Shown here: positions 10,788-22,729 of the stretch, piece after piece
Position numbering within the stretch: position 1 is the first letter of the stretch
Layout: every line of letters starts with the position of its first letter
NCBI GenBank assembly: GCA_009760855.2
Contig: WPIO01000003.1
Coordinates: forward strand, 10,134,501-10,198,500
Direction: 5' to 3'
Length of the DNA stretch: 64,000 bases
From: Cristatella mucedo
Lineage: Eukaryota; Bryozoa; Phylactolaemata; Cristatellidae
Notes under the pieces: generated by a model
Told to the model about the DNA's origin: nothing
The model's database searches: none
The model's input: the letters and a program-made list of their open reading frames with translations, nothing else
Position numbers and translations under genes: made by a program

Positions 10788-11159
10788 CTGCAATAGAGAG
10801 GCACGATACAGATGACGTCAATGCTTAATGCAATGAGGGGAACTCGGTGTGTGTGCACACGAGTGTGGTTTGTTTGGTAGATAGTGCCATAACAACCTAG
10901 TGAGCTGCCAAAATGCTCTCGTTTATGCCTCATGGCCAAAGGAGCAATTAGCAACCACACTGGACAGCTGAAGTTGAACAGGCTAAACAGATTATTTTTT
11001 TAATTAAGGGAGTGGGCATCCGTCCTAAACTGCCAGCACCCCTCCCAGTTCAAGGCTAGCTTGTTTGTAGCCGACCGACACTAGTCGAACAAAACAAGCA
11101 CTAGTTCTAATAAAAGCAAGCATTTTGTGAAAACTACACGATGGCCATCAACAATCTCT

Positions 11160-11925
11160 TTTAACCGCACACGCCTAAGTCATCCCTATACCTAACGACT
11201 CTTTCGGCAATCTAGCCGATGGTTAGCATCTTTGTCAGTAAGACTGACTAAATCTGGAGTCAATCCCAAGGTGACATCTACATGCAGTCTTTGAACTCTG
11301 CTCATCGCTTTTACTTGGTGCCTACCGTCAACCCTGCCCTAGTCACTACCATGTCGAAGTTTATCACGATGTCTAAGAAACCCCACAAACCTTTTAGACC
11401 CAATACCTACTGTTCTCTGTCTGAGCTGTTTCAAAAAGACTATTGTAAGGCCAGTTACTAAAAAGTCAACATCAGACCAGTAGAACTTAAGCATAAGGAA
11501 TGGACTTATCATAGCTAATGTTCTGCCAAGTCTCGTCTTCTTCTGCAATTTCTATCAAAGACATGGGACCGAGTAGTATCAGATCGATGAAATTCTTACA
11601 TACAAATCTCAGACCCACCAATTTCAAGTAAGATTTCAGAGAAATATCTTCACAGATCATACAAGACCTTTTCTTGTATGCTGACTTTAGTAGTCTCACT
11701 GCTGATTCTGCTGGATCTCTCGGCAGCTATTGATACCATTGTTTAACAAATTCTCCTTGAGTGCCTTCATTTTGCCTGTGCATCGCAGGCACTATGCCAC
11801 AGTGGTTTAAGCCATATCTCAGTCGGAGAATGCAGACAGTAGACGTCAACGGTTATCCACTGAGCCCCTGCAGTACCCGCATGCATTCTAGATAAGCCCG
11901 TTGGTGGCGTCATCGTGAGAAGTGC
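11160..11925 (+). pseudogene. LINE reverse-transcriptase fragment
   Basis: Plus-strand frames with breaks show HQFQVRFQRNIFTDH, comparable to the family's QFQSGFR..HSTET, and downstream a LLLILLDLSAAIDTI block, comparable to LLLDLSAAFDTI. It is a decayed non-LTR element inserted opposite to the host gene. Its last 228 bp are repeated almost exactly at 14694-14922. Confidence 0.65.
11684..11912. repeat. 228-bp direct repeat, copy 1
   Basis: Starts ACTTTAGTAGTCTCACTGC and runs to TTGGTGGCGTCA. Base-by-base comparison with 14694-14922 shows one difference (GATAAG versus GATGAG) before the copies diverge at the right end. Both lie in introns of the same gene. Confidence 0.9.
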
Positions 11926-11959
11926 AACGCTGAGCAGTTATCGCTCGCAATAGACTTAC

Positions 11960-12259
11960 TATGTCAGCAACAAAAATGCCACCAGCACCGTTCTTGCGGC
12001 CGACAAGGCTCAGCCCAAGGCTACTGCCTGGTGGTTTGTTCAGCTCGATCTTGCGCGTGACATAAAGGCTGCTGTCCAGGCTGCCTGAAGGCAGCATGCC
12101 GTGGTCATCGCTCGACGAAGCCGACTCGTTGTCATCAATGCTGCCACCATCATTGGGGCCCTCCTCCCGGTAGACGAGAAGATTAATAGGGTCCTTCGTC
12201 TGCCGGAGCAGCTGCGTGGCATTCTCGTGCGATGTGTCTCGTAGATCGATGCCATTGAC
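11960..12259 (-). CDS. MPDZ: MPDZ-like exon: end of PDZ10, linker, start of PDZ11
   Basis: Begins VNGIDLRDTSHENATQLLRQ and LLVYRE, completing PDZ10; the His at the helix start fits class I binding. An acidic/Ser linker (SIDDNESASSSDDHG) follows, then PDZ11 strand YVTRKIELNKPPGS, loop SLGLSLVGRKNGAGG and FVADI. Vertebrate MPDZ has the same unusual short spacing between PDZ10 and PDZ11 as I recall it. Acceptor TCATTGTCTAG, donor ATA|GTAAGT, 300 nt, phase 0 at both ends. Confidence 0.95.
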
Positions 12260-12746
12260 CTAGACAATGATAATTTCTACTTATTAAAGCAAGAACGTCC
12301 GCCACAGAGCAAGATGGAGACCTTGCATCACGTGGCAAGACACAACACTTCCGTCAAGCGGCAAGAGGGTGCAGCCTTGCCTTCCGTGACAGAACTACTA
12401 CGACTCAGCATAGCGAGTCCATAGGCAGTGAGCTGCTTGTGAGCAATAAACACCAATTTGAGATGTGCGAGCTAAAGTGGGTAAACATAAGGGATGGACT
12501 TAAGCAACTACTGCTTTTATGTTCATTTAATTGAAGAGCTGCAGACTGCCAATTCCAGTACATAAGTTGACAGAGAACAATCAACAGCAAAAAATTACTC
12601 TTGATTAGTAGCTCACTTTTCGACAGAAATGCCACCACCACCAAACGCCAATAAAATTCCGAAATCCAGCGACTGAGAATTGCTGGCATAAGTTGGTCAC
12701 GGCTTAAGAAAACTATTCTCAAGGCCTTCTTAACTGGGGGAGGGGT

Positions 12747-12915
12747 GCATGGTGAGCCGTAATGGCTCACTGGGTAAGGCGGTTGCTTTTCACGACGTCG
12801 GGGCCGAGGTCGTGGGTTCGAATCCTATGGTGGGCGATTCTTTATTGCCACTGCAAGCGGGGTGATAGCCTTCTGTCGCTATACAAAAAGAGGCTGTTAA
12901 ATCAGCTAGTATTTA
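12747..12915 (+). repeat. tRNA-derived SINE, family A
   Basis: GAGCCGTAATGGCTCACTGGGTAAGG head, B box GGTTCGAATCC, body with TTTATTGCCACTGCAAGCGG and end CTATACAAAAAGAGGCTGTT, then TATTTATTTATTC. One of the best preserved copies. It lies in the intron between PDZ10 exons, antisense to the gene. Confidence 0.85.
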
Positions 12916-13266
12916 TTTATTCATTGTACTTCGACCTGGGTGCTTGATGCCGATCGTCTTCCGCACTCTCCAGCTTATCTAATTTACATGTATAGGTTGC
13001 TGCCTTGCCTAAAAAGTCCCACAGCCCCTGTACACTTAGCACTAGGTTATGATAAGCATCAATAGATCGGACAAAACCTACCACTGGACGGATTCAAATA
13101 TAGCCATCGGGGTTCAGAACCCACGTCATTCAACACTTGGTCACTAGAGCGATACAAGACTCTAGTGAACAACAGCAGCTTGGCATACATTGTAGGGAAG
13201 CATGAAAATGAGAGCAGCAGCTGGGTGTGACATCCTAAAGTCAGCAGCCACCCAGCAGCATCGTAC

Positions 13267-13350
13267 CTCCAGAAGGTAGTCGCCAGACTGAAGTCTGCCA
13301 TCGCGGGCTGCAGCACCTGAGGCATACACCTCTTGCACTATGACGCTGTG
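13267..13350 (-). CDS. MPDZ: MPDZ-like exon: middle of PDZ10
   Basis: An 84-nt exon coding HSVIVQEVYASGAAARDGRL then QSGDYLLE. It is exactly the strand between the carboxylate loop and the VNG turn, close to the vertebrate PDZ10 IIHEVYEEGAA.KDGRL as I recall it. Acceptor TCATTTACAG before 13350, donor GAG|GTACGA after 13267, phase 0 at both ends. Confidence 0.95.
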
Positions 13351-13481
13351 CTGTAAATGAAGGACGAGTGCATCATGAGAAATTAGTCTTTTCGGTGTGG
13401 GCAGGTCAGCTAAGTTTCACGAATACATGCACTTTGAAGTACGTATGCAGCCCCTTGGCGATAGGAATGCTGTTCACTTAC

Positions 13482-13775
13482 CAGTGGTGTGTCAGCACCA
13501 CCAAGGATGCTTATTCCAAGATTCTGGTTACCCTTTTTTAGGACGATTAACGTCTCTTGTCCTGGAACTATCCTTGGCAGAGTTTCATCACTGCTTACAA
13601 TTTCTTCTGCTCTGCCGATAGTGGCAGCTCCATCCAAAGCCGTTGGCAGGCTTTTCAGGCTAGCCAGAGAGCCATTCGACTTAACTGCTGCAAGCTGAGG
13701 TTCGGAGAGCACTTTACGGTGTCTGGTGATCACAATTGTCACCTTGCCCTTGGTGCTGCGAAGCATATCTAATAC
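13482..13775 (-). CDS. MPDZ: MPDZ-like exon: end of PDZ9, linker, start of PDZ10
   Basis: Reads VLDMLRSTKGKVTIVITRHR, the helix end and last strand of PDZ9. A linker with AAVKSNGSLASLKSLP follows, then RIVPGQETLIVLKKG, loop NLGISILGG and ADTPL of PDZ10. The I.PG.ET.I segment before PDZ10 matches vertebrate MPDZ in my recollection. Of two nearby AGs I chose TTGTCCTAG before 13775, because it gives phase 0, joins MSYKE to VLDML and avoids a frame break; the other would shift frame. Donor CTG|GTAAGT. 294 nt. Confidence 0.93.
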
Positions 13776-14077
13776 CTAGGACAAACAGAGCAAAATGGGA
13801 AGATAATAAGGGAAGACAATGCCCCCTAGCACAAGAGCACAGATCCCATCCAGAAACTGGATAAGCACAAACCCTTGCTCAGCAGAAAAAGATCGAGGTA
13901 TAGCGGGAGCTGAAAATGCCCCCTCCCGGCACTGAGCGATCCAAACTACCAGCGCAAAAAAAAAAAAGAAAAAATTAAAGAGGCCAGGAAGGTGAGCATG
14001 AGCTATGGAAGCCAACAGAGGACAAGCATGAGCCAGATAAGCAAGAAACGCTGAGGAAATCAGAAGCATCTATTGAA

Positions 14078-14231
14078 AGCCGAGCTGGTTTGGCCCAGCG
14101 GTTAAGGTGCTCCCTCCGACCAAGGTCTGGCTGAGGTCGTGGGCTCGAGCCCCGAGGCATACGCAAAGTGCCTGAATAGAGATTAAGTTCTCTTAGGGCG
14201 CTATACAAATGAATTTTATTTATTTATTTAA
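14078..14231 (+). repeat. tRNA-derived SINE, family B, full copy
   Basis: Head CTGGTTTGGCCCAGCGGTTA with B box GGGCTCGAGCCC, then AAAGTGCCTGAATAGAGATT, GTTCTCTTAGGGCGCTATAC and a (TTTA)n tail. The tail closely resembles the LINE family 1 3' end at 60805-60880. It lies in the PDZ9 intron, antisense to the gene. Confidence 0.88.
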
Positions 14232-14364
14232 AGCATCAAATAAAACCAGAGGTACCGCAGCAATAGACATGGTGGTGTTGATTGGGCCAATATCTGTAAA
14301 TGGCATGCACTTCGCCGGTTCCTAACTGCACAGTGTCATACCATAGACCAGCTTGCCACCCTAC

Positions 14365-14439
14365 CTCCTTGTAGGACATATTGCGAAGTGGATTTCCATT
14401 GACATAAAGAAGCTCGTCCCCGATGGTCAAATCTGAGGT
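14365..14439 (-). CDS. MPDZ: MPDZ-like exon: middle of PDZ9
   Basis: A 75-nt exon coding TSDLTIGDELLYVNGNPLRN then MSYKE. Tyr replaces the usual His at the start of helix B. Acceptor ATCTGTTTTAG, donor GAG|GTAGGG, phase 0 at both ends. It completes PDZ9 between KGIAAT at 15810 and VLDML at 13775. Confidence 0.92.
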
Positions 14440-14693
14440 CTAAAACAGATGGTGGCATGCCTTATTCCATACAACTTACATAGATTCACGTCACTTGTGC
14501 ATTGACACTCAACAAATAACCCAATCGCACATACATCAAACGTTAAATAATCCTGTTTAGAGCACTTCCACAATCAGGTGCTAACAGTATTTTTAGGCCT
14601 TACAAAACGATGTTGAAAAGTGTGCATGAAGCATATCTGACACAAAAGTAGAACTTAAAGGACACTGATGGAATCAACTGCAATAAATGGCAC

Positions 14694-14922
14694 ACTTTAG
14701 TAGTCTCACTGCTGATTCTGCTGGATCTCTCGGCAGCTATTGATACCATTGTTTAACAAATTCTCCTTGAGTGCCTTCATTTTGCCTGTGCATCGCAGGC
14801 ACTATGCCACAGTGGTTTAAGCCATATCTCAGTCGGAGAATGCAGACAGTAGACGTCAACGGTTATCCACTGAGCCCCTGCAGTACCCGCATGCATTCTA
14901 GATGAGCCCGTTGGTGGCGTCA
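14694..14922. repeat. 228-bp direct repeat, copy 2
   Basis: Same sequence and orientation as 11684-11912, 3010 bp away. Unlike copy 1, no further LINE sequence is obvious on its left, so this may be an independent truncated insertion or a duplication. It lies in the intron upstream of the PDZ9 middle exon. Confidence 0.9.
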
Positions 14923-15809
14923 CCATGCAGTATGTAGTTTACCTAGCAATATGCAGGCTGTGTGGATGCTGAGAAATGGCTTAGTTGGTCAACAGACCTT
15001 GCAAAAGATCAGTATGCTAATGATATAGATCAGAAACTGAACATGAGCAACATCAAATGAAACATTTTCCACAAAGGACATACAAGAACAAAAAACTGTT
15101 CGACTTTTACCGAGGTGCACTCTTGAACGATCTGAGAGAAGCAGCCCCAGAGCTAGAAGTGAAACCAAAGCTGAGGCTATGCATGTGTGGATTAAGATGC
15201 TCTATTAGTTATACACAGACTCTTTTAATAGTTGTTGCTATAAACCAGTGGCAGCCGGGGGGGCCAAGGTGGGATACATGTCAACAGACAAGACAACGGC
15301 ACTCCAACCAGCTGCACACAAGCAGCAATATACATAGGGCAAAAGGCAGTACTAAGAACAACCAATGAGAAGGGGGCATCTCTTGACCAATCGCTACCAC
15401 TTTCGTTTAGTCACCACCTCCTACAACAAACCGACCCCTTAAGGATCATGGCCATAGCAAGAGACATCAGGATACCGATGGTCGACCTCAGGATCCAATA
15501 GAGTAAGCAAGTTTAACATGGGAATGCCAGTACGCTTTGCAAGAGATCTAGCAGCACAAGCAAGTCTAAGCTTGCAGCGACCAGAGGATTTTGGTATGCA
15601 TCTCAGAGGTTATACATATGCATGTAACTACCGAGGCCACATACTCCAACCACATTCAATGCATGTACATTATGTACATAGTACTAAACCCATACAAAAG
15701 CTTATATCGACATACAGTATCTAAGTAAGTCATCATATGCATGGCTCTGTGTGCGATGCATTGCTATTACAAGTAAGTAGGCTTGCTGCTGCTGCTACAT
15801 ATAGCTTAC
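14923..15809 (-). other. Intron within PDZ9, left part
   Basis: No recognisable gene or repeat. Open frames at 15057-15368 and 15518-15724 lack domain signatures. Confidence 0.5.
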
Positions 15810-16089
15810 CGTGGCCGCAATTCCCTTTGGGGCGATCGAGTTCACAAATATGCCACTTGCTGAACCGTCCGAATCATCTGCGGCTACATCTAGAATGTCT
15901 TGGGTAATTCCAAAACCAAGACTCGGACTACTGCCTTTGTCAAGGACGATCACACGCTGACTGTCGGCAGCACCAAGCGGCTGCTTGTCAACGTGCTGGT
16001 CTGAGTGAAAAGCAGAGCCACCAATGCCTGCTCCAACAGCAAACGGGTTCATCGACCGTCCATCCAGGAATGGCTTGCCATTGTCATCT
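15810..16089 (-). CDS. MPDZ: MPDZ-like exon: linker and first half of PDZ9
   Basis: Starts with the A that completes Arg, then DDNGKPFLDGRSMNPFAVGA, a Gly/Asp linker, and strand QRVIVLDKGSSP, loop SLGFGITQD, FVNSIAPKGIAAT. The loop after GITQD is long and acidic (ILDVAADDSDGSASG). Acceptor TTCGTCTCAG, donor ACG|GTAAGC, 280 nt (1+279), so it joins the phase-2 end of the PDZ8 exon. Confidence 0.92.
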
Positions 16090-18312
16090 CTGAGACGAAT
16101 TGCATCACAACAAAGTGTGAGGAGGCATAGCAAAACACTAGTCAAGCAATCACAAGTCGTTCTTGGGACAAGCAACATGGCTGCATTAAATATAAGTGAA
16201 TGCAGTCAAGTTGTAGGCAGTCACGGCTCACATATAGACATAAGAGCACTGGAATTTGACACAAAAAAACCTAACACGTGACTACTGTTTTGGCAGTAAT
16301 GAAGAAATGCAAACACATATATCAACCAACTTGTTTCAGGGAATGTGACCAGTAACATGTCCCATATAATATATCTTGTTTAACCTTGTCGGTTGATACA
16401 AAAAATCCCTTTTTGTATGAACCTCCCAAGCTGGCCATGGAATTTTTTGGAATTCTTACTAACTTCCTTCGACGATCTTGCTGGCTAATGAGTTGGACAA
16501 AGAAATTTCGACAGAACTAACACAAACAAGACTGAGCCCTACTTCCTATATTTGATACATAACCATGCACAAGTAGCTTGATGATGAGCATTAACATAAA
16601 ATACCCAAAAATTGCACAGTTGCACAAGCGGTAGCATGCACATATCTACCAGTATTTTCACGTCGGTGGAAATGAAAAAAACCTGTACTCACGTCCTGTG
16701 CACTGACACGGATATAGGTACAATTATTTTTTTTTACCATTTATTCATATTTTGTGCATAGTATGTCCAGTGGCTTTGACACACAGCCTAGTCGACCGAT
16801 GTTGCCTCCCAGTTTTGCAAAATATCAGGCACTTGTTGTGGCACAAACTGGAAAGTGTGGACTCTTGAGATCGAGCTGTGCATACAGGCAACACCACACT
16901 GGTGCATAGCCGTTCACTCGACCTTGTACTCTCAAACTATCAAATGACTAACGATTTGATCCTGCTTCCTTTACGGTATATGTAAAGTGCCTAGAAAGAC
17001 ATTAAGTTCTCTGAGGGTACTATACACACACACATATATATATATTTTTTTTATTATTATTACATAGGCATTGTTCAGCCACGTTAGCTTATGCATGTTA
17101 GCCTAAGTAGCTTATGTCTTTCTCCGGCCACGAGTCTTCTTAACCGGTTCGTTCATACTCACACTCATTTTGCCTCCCAGAAACCCATCTATCAGTTTGC
17201 AATAATCTAACAATTGCTTTGCACGTCAGCTTAACACTAGAAGCTTGCCACCGTGTGCCTCTACTGGAAGCAAAAATCACAAATACGGTCGAACCAATAG
17301 CTATTATTTGTATGGGACTAAAAGAGCTGGTGAGCGTTTGTAGCATGAGAAAGTGAACTAGTCTTGTTCCTCTTAGAAGTTGAACTCCCCCCATGGCCAA
17401 TGCATTGTCTTAACATCTCCCTAATACAAGGCAGCAAGACCGATGAGCCGGAAGCTATGAGGTGATATGATATGGTGGTGGATTTGTGCACTAGAATATG
17501 TATGGACATTACATACATATTTTTTAGAAATATGCTACCCCTGAGAAAAGCCTTCTTTAGTTATCCCTTGAAGATGCCAACCCTAGAAAAGTAAACCATG
17601 CCAGTTTGTTTTTACTTACGAAAGTGCAGCAGGATTAGCTTGACTTACTAGCCTAGCTACTAGACTTACAGCCTCCTGTTTTATCTTCCTATTGCAAATG
17701 CCTATTATCAACCGCTACCATAAGAGTGAGAAAAGAATTGCAAAAATCCTTAGTTCAACTCTGAAGCTCAGAAGGGCATGCTGGTGAGCACCATGGTAAG
17801 AGATCAGATTAAACCAGCAAAGGAGTGAAATCAAATCACTTAAGTTGTGGTAAGCACAGAGTAAGTAGCTCAAAGAGGTACCGATATTTAATAGGACGAC
17901 TAGCAGGCTGCCCAGAGATCCGGGTAACGAATACAGCGGGAACGGCTGGCCAGCGGAACACATAAAAGCAGTGGCGGCTACTGAACAAAGAATATACCGA
18001 CATAAAAGCAAGGCATCCTGTTAAGATGACATGCGAATATATAAGCAACAAGGAAAAGCATGGTATAAAGGTGAGACCCATGTCTAATGACATTGGCAAG
18101 CCGTGACCGAACCACGGATGAAATAATTATGAAAATAACTTAATTAATAAAATGACAAGTAAAAAGTGAATATATTACACCTAAATCATTTTAATTAAGC
18201 ATACTCCGATGCATTCAGTCGAAGTCATTACCAACAAAACCATCTTCTAACAAAGTCAGTTTAGCACATCGATTAGCACCTACATCTCTCATGCACCAGA
18301 AAAAGGTCTGAC
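16090..18312 (-). other. Intron between PDZ8 and PDZ9 exons
   Basis: About 2.2 kb. Contains a plus-strand LINE family 1 tail at about 16975-17022 (AAAGTGCCTAGAAAGACATT, AAGTTCTCTGAGGG) followed by a short CACATATATA run. The rest, 17050-18300, shows nothing I recognise. Confidence 0.65.
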
Positions 18313-18613
18313 CTGAACAGTATCAAGGTAACGTAAGGTGCTGCCATGCTTTTCAGCATTTTGCTGGCTATGTCGGCTGCATGCTCGTCAGTGCCCTCCA
18401 GCTCATGGCCATTGATTTCAAGAAGCCGATCACCCACAAAGATGCAGCCATCTTTAGCAGCAGCACTGCCAGGTGTCAAGGAGGCAACACGAATTCCAGC
18501 ATTTCCACAGCCAACGAGCTCAATGCCAATTTCCCTGCTGACAGTATCACCAGCACGCAACTCGACCACAATAAGTTCGCCATCGAGATCACTGTACTTC
18601 TTCTCCAACCTGC
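18313..18613 (-). CDS. MPDZ: MPDZ-like exon: PDZ8
   Basis: One exon carries nearly the whole of PDZ8: RLEKKYSDLDGELIVVELRA, loop EIGIELVGCGNAG, IRVASLTPGSAAAKDG, IFVGDRLLEINGHELEG, then helix and strand APYVTLILF. Y..L.GEL before the first strand matches vertebrate PDZ8 in my recollection. The loop has Ile-Gly-Ile in place of GLGF. Of two AGs I chose the one before 18613, since GC then completes Ser with the previous exon. Donor AG|GTCAGA. 301 nt (2+297+2). Confidence 0.93.
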
Positions 18614-19205
18614 CTGCAAATACAATTTTAATAGGATGGAAAATTGCTGCAGCTGTTATACTCGGCTGCCACTTGAATCCGACAAAACGACAGAAAAAAC
18701 AGGCTAGTAGAGCTTACAGTGTTACTCGCACAGGACCTATCGGAACTTCCATAGAGGAAGGTCCCCTTGGGCACAGTAAAGATGATGTGCGACTACCCTT
18801 TTCACATCGCGTCAAGATCGTTCTTTTTTCTTTGGATGCCTTATCAATATCTCTCTTGCATATAACTAGTAGCAGGCAAATGGCTGCTGACCTAACGTAA
18901 GTGAAAGTGAACGAGTATGAATGGCTGGTGCAGAACTCACTCTTTTTCTACGTTCGCAGATAAGGGCATTTATATGAAAAATCGTGTGTGGATGCGCAGG
19001 TCACACAGCATCAGATTGCGTACACATAAAATGATAATTTGGTAAAAAAAAAAATATGAGCCATGGGCAAAGAAGTCATGTCACTTTTGCAGGGAGGTGG
19101 TGTGCAGCATGCTTTCATGACCTTCGGCAATTGCCCTCTTTTGCATGAAACAACGTTAATGCCAATGCTAATGCAGGCTCTAGAAAAGTACAGTTAGACA
19201 CGTAC

Positions 19206-19311
19206 TCCATGTATAACCAAACTCATCTGACTCTTCACTGCCGGAGTGAGTGCTGTCGTCGTCATCAGCTTGCGCCAGCATAGCAGTGGATGACCAACTC
19301 TGACGGTGGCC
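19206..19311 (-). CDS. MPDZ: MPDZ-like exon: linker before PDZ8 with DEFGY motif
   Basis: Codes GHRQSWSSTAMLAQADDDDS, then SGSEESDEFGYTW. Vertebrate MPDZ has DEFGYSW at the same distance before PDZ8 as I recall, so this short motif is conserved outside any PDZ fold. Acceptor GCTGTAG before 19311, strong donor GA|GTACGT after 19206. 106 nt, phase 0 to phase 1. Confidence 0.88.
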
Positions 19312-20146
19312 CTACAGCAAGTGTGGCATAAACGTAGTTTTCAGTATAGCAGCCGATGACCTAGTTTATAAACAAATAGGGTATATGAACCAATTTACGT
19401 GGCACAAGCAAGAACTAGGCCCCATTTAACCTAGCAGAAACAGAATGCAGGGCTTTTGTAAATGCAAAGCTTAACTACTCTTCAGTACTAGTGACAAAGC
19501 ATCAGAAGTACTGCTGGAAATATCATTGATCCATTAGAAAATGTCATATGTAGAGACATCAGTGAGGATTAGGGTTGCGGATAGCTATTGTCCATCATAG
19601 ATTAAAATCGACAGTATACGGTTGCTGAACAAATTGGGAATGACCAGAAGTCACTCTTGGACAGAACACAAATGCAAGCCAAACCTAAGATGCGAGTCGG
19701 ACTTGCTAAATATTGGCTGCCACTTGTGAGGTCAAAGTCTAGCTTATCGGCTTAATCCTGGCCATACCAGTAACTATTTTGCATTTACATTCAACTCACT
19801 AGTTTCCGTCCACAGGAAAGGACTCGTACCACTGCCATACTATAGCAAAAATGACTAAATACGACTGTGAGACAGACAGCTAGAACTATCATTCCAAGCA
19901 AAGCTGCTCATCATGCCTGCTGGTGGCTTTACACTGATAATCCTGCGAGGATACCAATATATGTTGGGTACTATTAAAAATTTGTGTGATAAGACAAAAG
20001 AGCATCTAATGTCACTATTTCCAGACTGATGAGCAATCAGCCTAGTTGAATAAGACTGGAAGAAATACATATAGGTAGATGACACGTGACAGATGAGTCG
20101 AGTGCATCCAGAACAGACAGAGCTCCAAGAAGACGTGCAGGCATAC
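19312..20146 (-). other. Intron between PDZ7 and PDZ8
   Basis: About 0.8 kb; nothing recognisable. Confidence 0.6.
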
Positions 20147-20308
20147 CTGTGCGGGTTGGGCTGAGTTTATGGCCCTTGCCACGGCTGCTGCCACTTCCGA
20201 GCTGCTGCTGATCAGGCTCTGGACGAGTAACTTTACTGGACTGTCTGCACTCCTAAGAAGCTCCACAGCACGATCGTGAGTAGCAGAACCGATGTCTATT
20301 CCATTCAC
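20147..20308 (-). CDS. MPDZ: MPDZ-like exon: second half of PDZ7 and linker
   Basis: Reads VNGIDIGSATHDRAVELLRS, ADSPVKLLVQSLISSSS, then an Ala-rich linker. The His at the helix start predicts class I binding. The PV..LVQS strand end fits vertebrate PDZ7 as I recall it. Acceptor GCTCTGAAACAG, donor CAG|GTATGC, 162 nt, phase 0 at both ends. Confidence 0.93.
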
Positions 20309-22652
20309 CTGTTTCAGAGCATCAAAGTCATAGAAAAACTAATATTCATTTGGACGGATCAGTACAACACTTTTACATGGTTTGAGTTATTAAGAGCCCC
20401 TACCACATTAGTATAGATCAGCATATATCGGGAGGAAACGTACAGCTAAAACAGGTGCGCAAAACAATCCATGCTGAGGCATTACCACTGATGCACTTCG
20501 AACTTGTACCATGTTGATAAATGCATGATCTTTCAGTACTTTGCAATTGGTGCATACATACAAGAGGGGAGGCAGAAGGACCATTAGTACCTCTTTAACG
20601 AAAGAATCATATGTATCTGCTCATTATTATATGCCAAGAAAGACCTTGTGCTGTTCAACCCAGAATTAAAATGGATACTCAATCACTAGCTGTAAGGCAG
20701 TTCAATTTCAAGAAACTGTTGGAAAATCAAATCCAGCTTAGACCTACAATCAGCTAATTAGCTGGATTCACAAAAAGCCATACTAGCCCGACCCTATGGA
20801 AGGCTTGTCCTAGTACTAGAGATGAAAAATCAGGAGTAAACCAACAACTGTCGTCATCAGAGGGTAATAAAGACTGAGTCTCTCCTCACGTTTCCTTTTC
20901 AATAAAGTTTTGGCCTCGAAAGATTTTTCGCAGGCCCAGATGAGATGGCAGCAAAAAACCAGACTCCCGTCAAAAGATAATTAACAGCTATGAGAAGCAT
21001 TTTCTCAGCCTGGTGTGGCATCAAGCAAATCTGGTTGCATGTAATAAAGTAAAGGTTAACAAATTCAGCACCCTCACTCGATAGCAACAGAAGAGCCTTG
21101 AAAGATATCACTCCACACGCAGTAATGCAGATATACAATAATACAATACCGAATTGCCTGCAGCAGGATTCGAAATCACAGCCTCAGTCGTGAATAATTC
21201 AGCATATTATCTGGGATAAAACCACAAATGGCAAGGAAAGGGTACAAATGGTAAGGAAATGCATAAATGCAAAAGAATGTAATTGTTGCTAATCCATCAG
21301 TGACTTACGAATAGTATTGACCGTGCAAGTGGAATGCCCTCACACTAGACAGATGGATGCAAGCATCGTCTTGTCAGTGGGAATTCAGTAAACGAACTAC
21401 TAGGGTGGCTGAAGTCTTATAAAACACACTTATTTTAACAGACACGATCTGAATCCACCTCATTCCATAATCAGCCTGCCATCGACGACAAGAGGATTGA
21501 TAACCGACAGCTCTGCAGTAAGGCAACGAGCTGACACGAAAGGAATTAACAGGCTGAGAATTCCTGAGCCTCAGCATTACATTATCGGCAGAAGCTTATT
21601 AGGCCCAAGAACTGCCTTCACGGTCAGGCATGAGTGCTATCGAGGCAGACTGCTGCTATGAAGGCTGCTTGCAGGCTTATATGCCGAGCATTGCTGTGTA
21701 TGCACGGGAAAAGTCGACAGGCAGCCAAGGCGTCGTCATCAAAGTCCCAAGTCTGGCATTTGAACTATGGCTTGGGAAATGCTGCACATGTAAACGGGTC
21801 AGCAGAAAGTCTCTCAAGCAAGTAACATAGAAGCCAAAGCGGATCAAAAAGCAGCTAAGATCTTATCTTGCACTACAAGGGAGGCAAGTGAAGCTCCTCG
21901 CGGAGATAAACCTTTGCGAAGTATCCAGTCCAGTAGCAAGCTATGGCACTGTGAGCTAGCGCTGAGGTTCACAGTTAAGCGCTTTAAGTGACAAGATTTG
22001 TCGGCAACCGGGATGGACACTATCAAGAGCCATGGACAGCAAGGCAAGCACACGATGCAAGGAGTCCTATAAAATAATTTACAGGATGGTGAATTATTTG
22101 CAGGTCAAGGCTGAGTGGTCCTGCAGGCCAGATACTGACAGTGGCTTGAAAAGTTTTCTGCCTTCTGTGTAGAAAAGATTGATCGATCGACCCCCCGAAC
22201 TGCTGCAAGCATTGACTTCCTTCACCTTCCTTTAGGAAATCTTACAAGATTTCCAAAAATGTAGTATCAATAATAAAAGAGCTCACCTGCAGACCCAATA
22301 ATAAATGCCTTTGGTCTTCATCGGTGAGCAAACTTAGCCCAGTCTTACAGCTCAGGTTTTAAAGTTTCACTGTACAAAGTGATTGTTACCAAGCAATTCA
22401 AATCGGCCTTTGTCGACCGTTACTAAAAATCCTGGATCAAATTCTGAGGTCTTAGTTAATAATCGTCTGGTTTCCCTTCTTTTTTTTTGGTCCAATATAC
22501 TGCAGCTAAACAGTGTGTGGGGCACATTGACAAGAATAGTTTATTAGTACAACTTCAGTCAGAATTCAAGTGGCACCATTCCACTGAACCTGCCTTCCTC
22601 TGTGTAAGTAATGACAGACTAAGTAGTAAGAACCATGGTGACGATAATGCCT

Positions 22653-22655
<3 letters not shown>

Positions 22656-22727
<72 letters not shown>
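22656..22727. repeat. (TA)n microsatellite
   Basis: 72 nt of uninterrupted TA, directly abutting the first LINE codons at 22728. Confidence 0.97.

Positions 22728-22729
<2 letters not shown>

Larger units (their letters stand above)
10788..11959 (-). other. Intron within PDZ11
   Basis: Holds an inserted plus-strand LINE fragment over most of its right two thirds (11160-11925). Nothing gene-like remains in 10788-11160. Confidence 0.7.

Noticed and set aside
13482-13768. Alternative acceptor for the PDZ9-PDZ10 exon (TATTAG before 13768)
   Set aside because: It would break the phase 0 junction with the exon at 14365; the AG before 13775 joins in frame and restores the PDZ9 helix.
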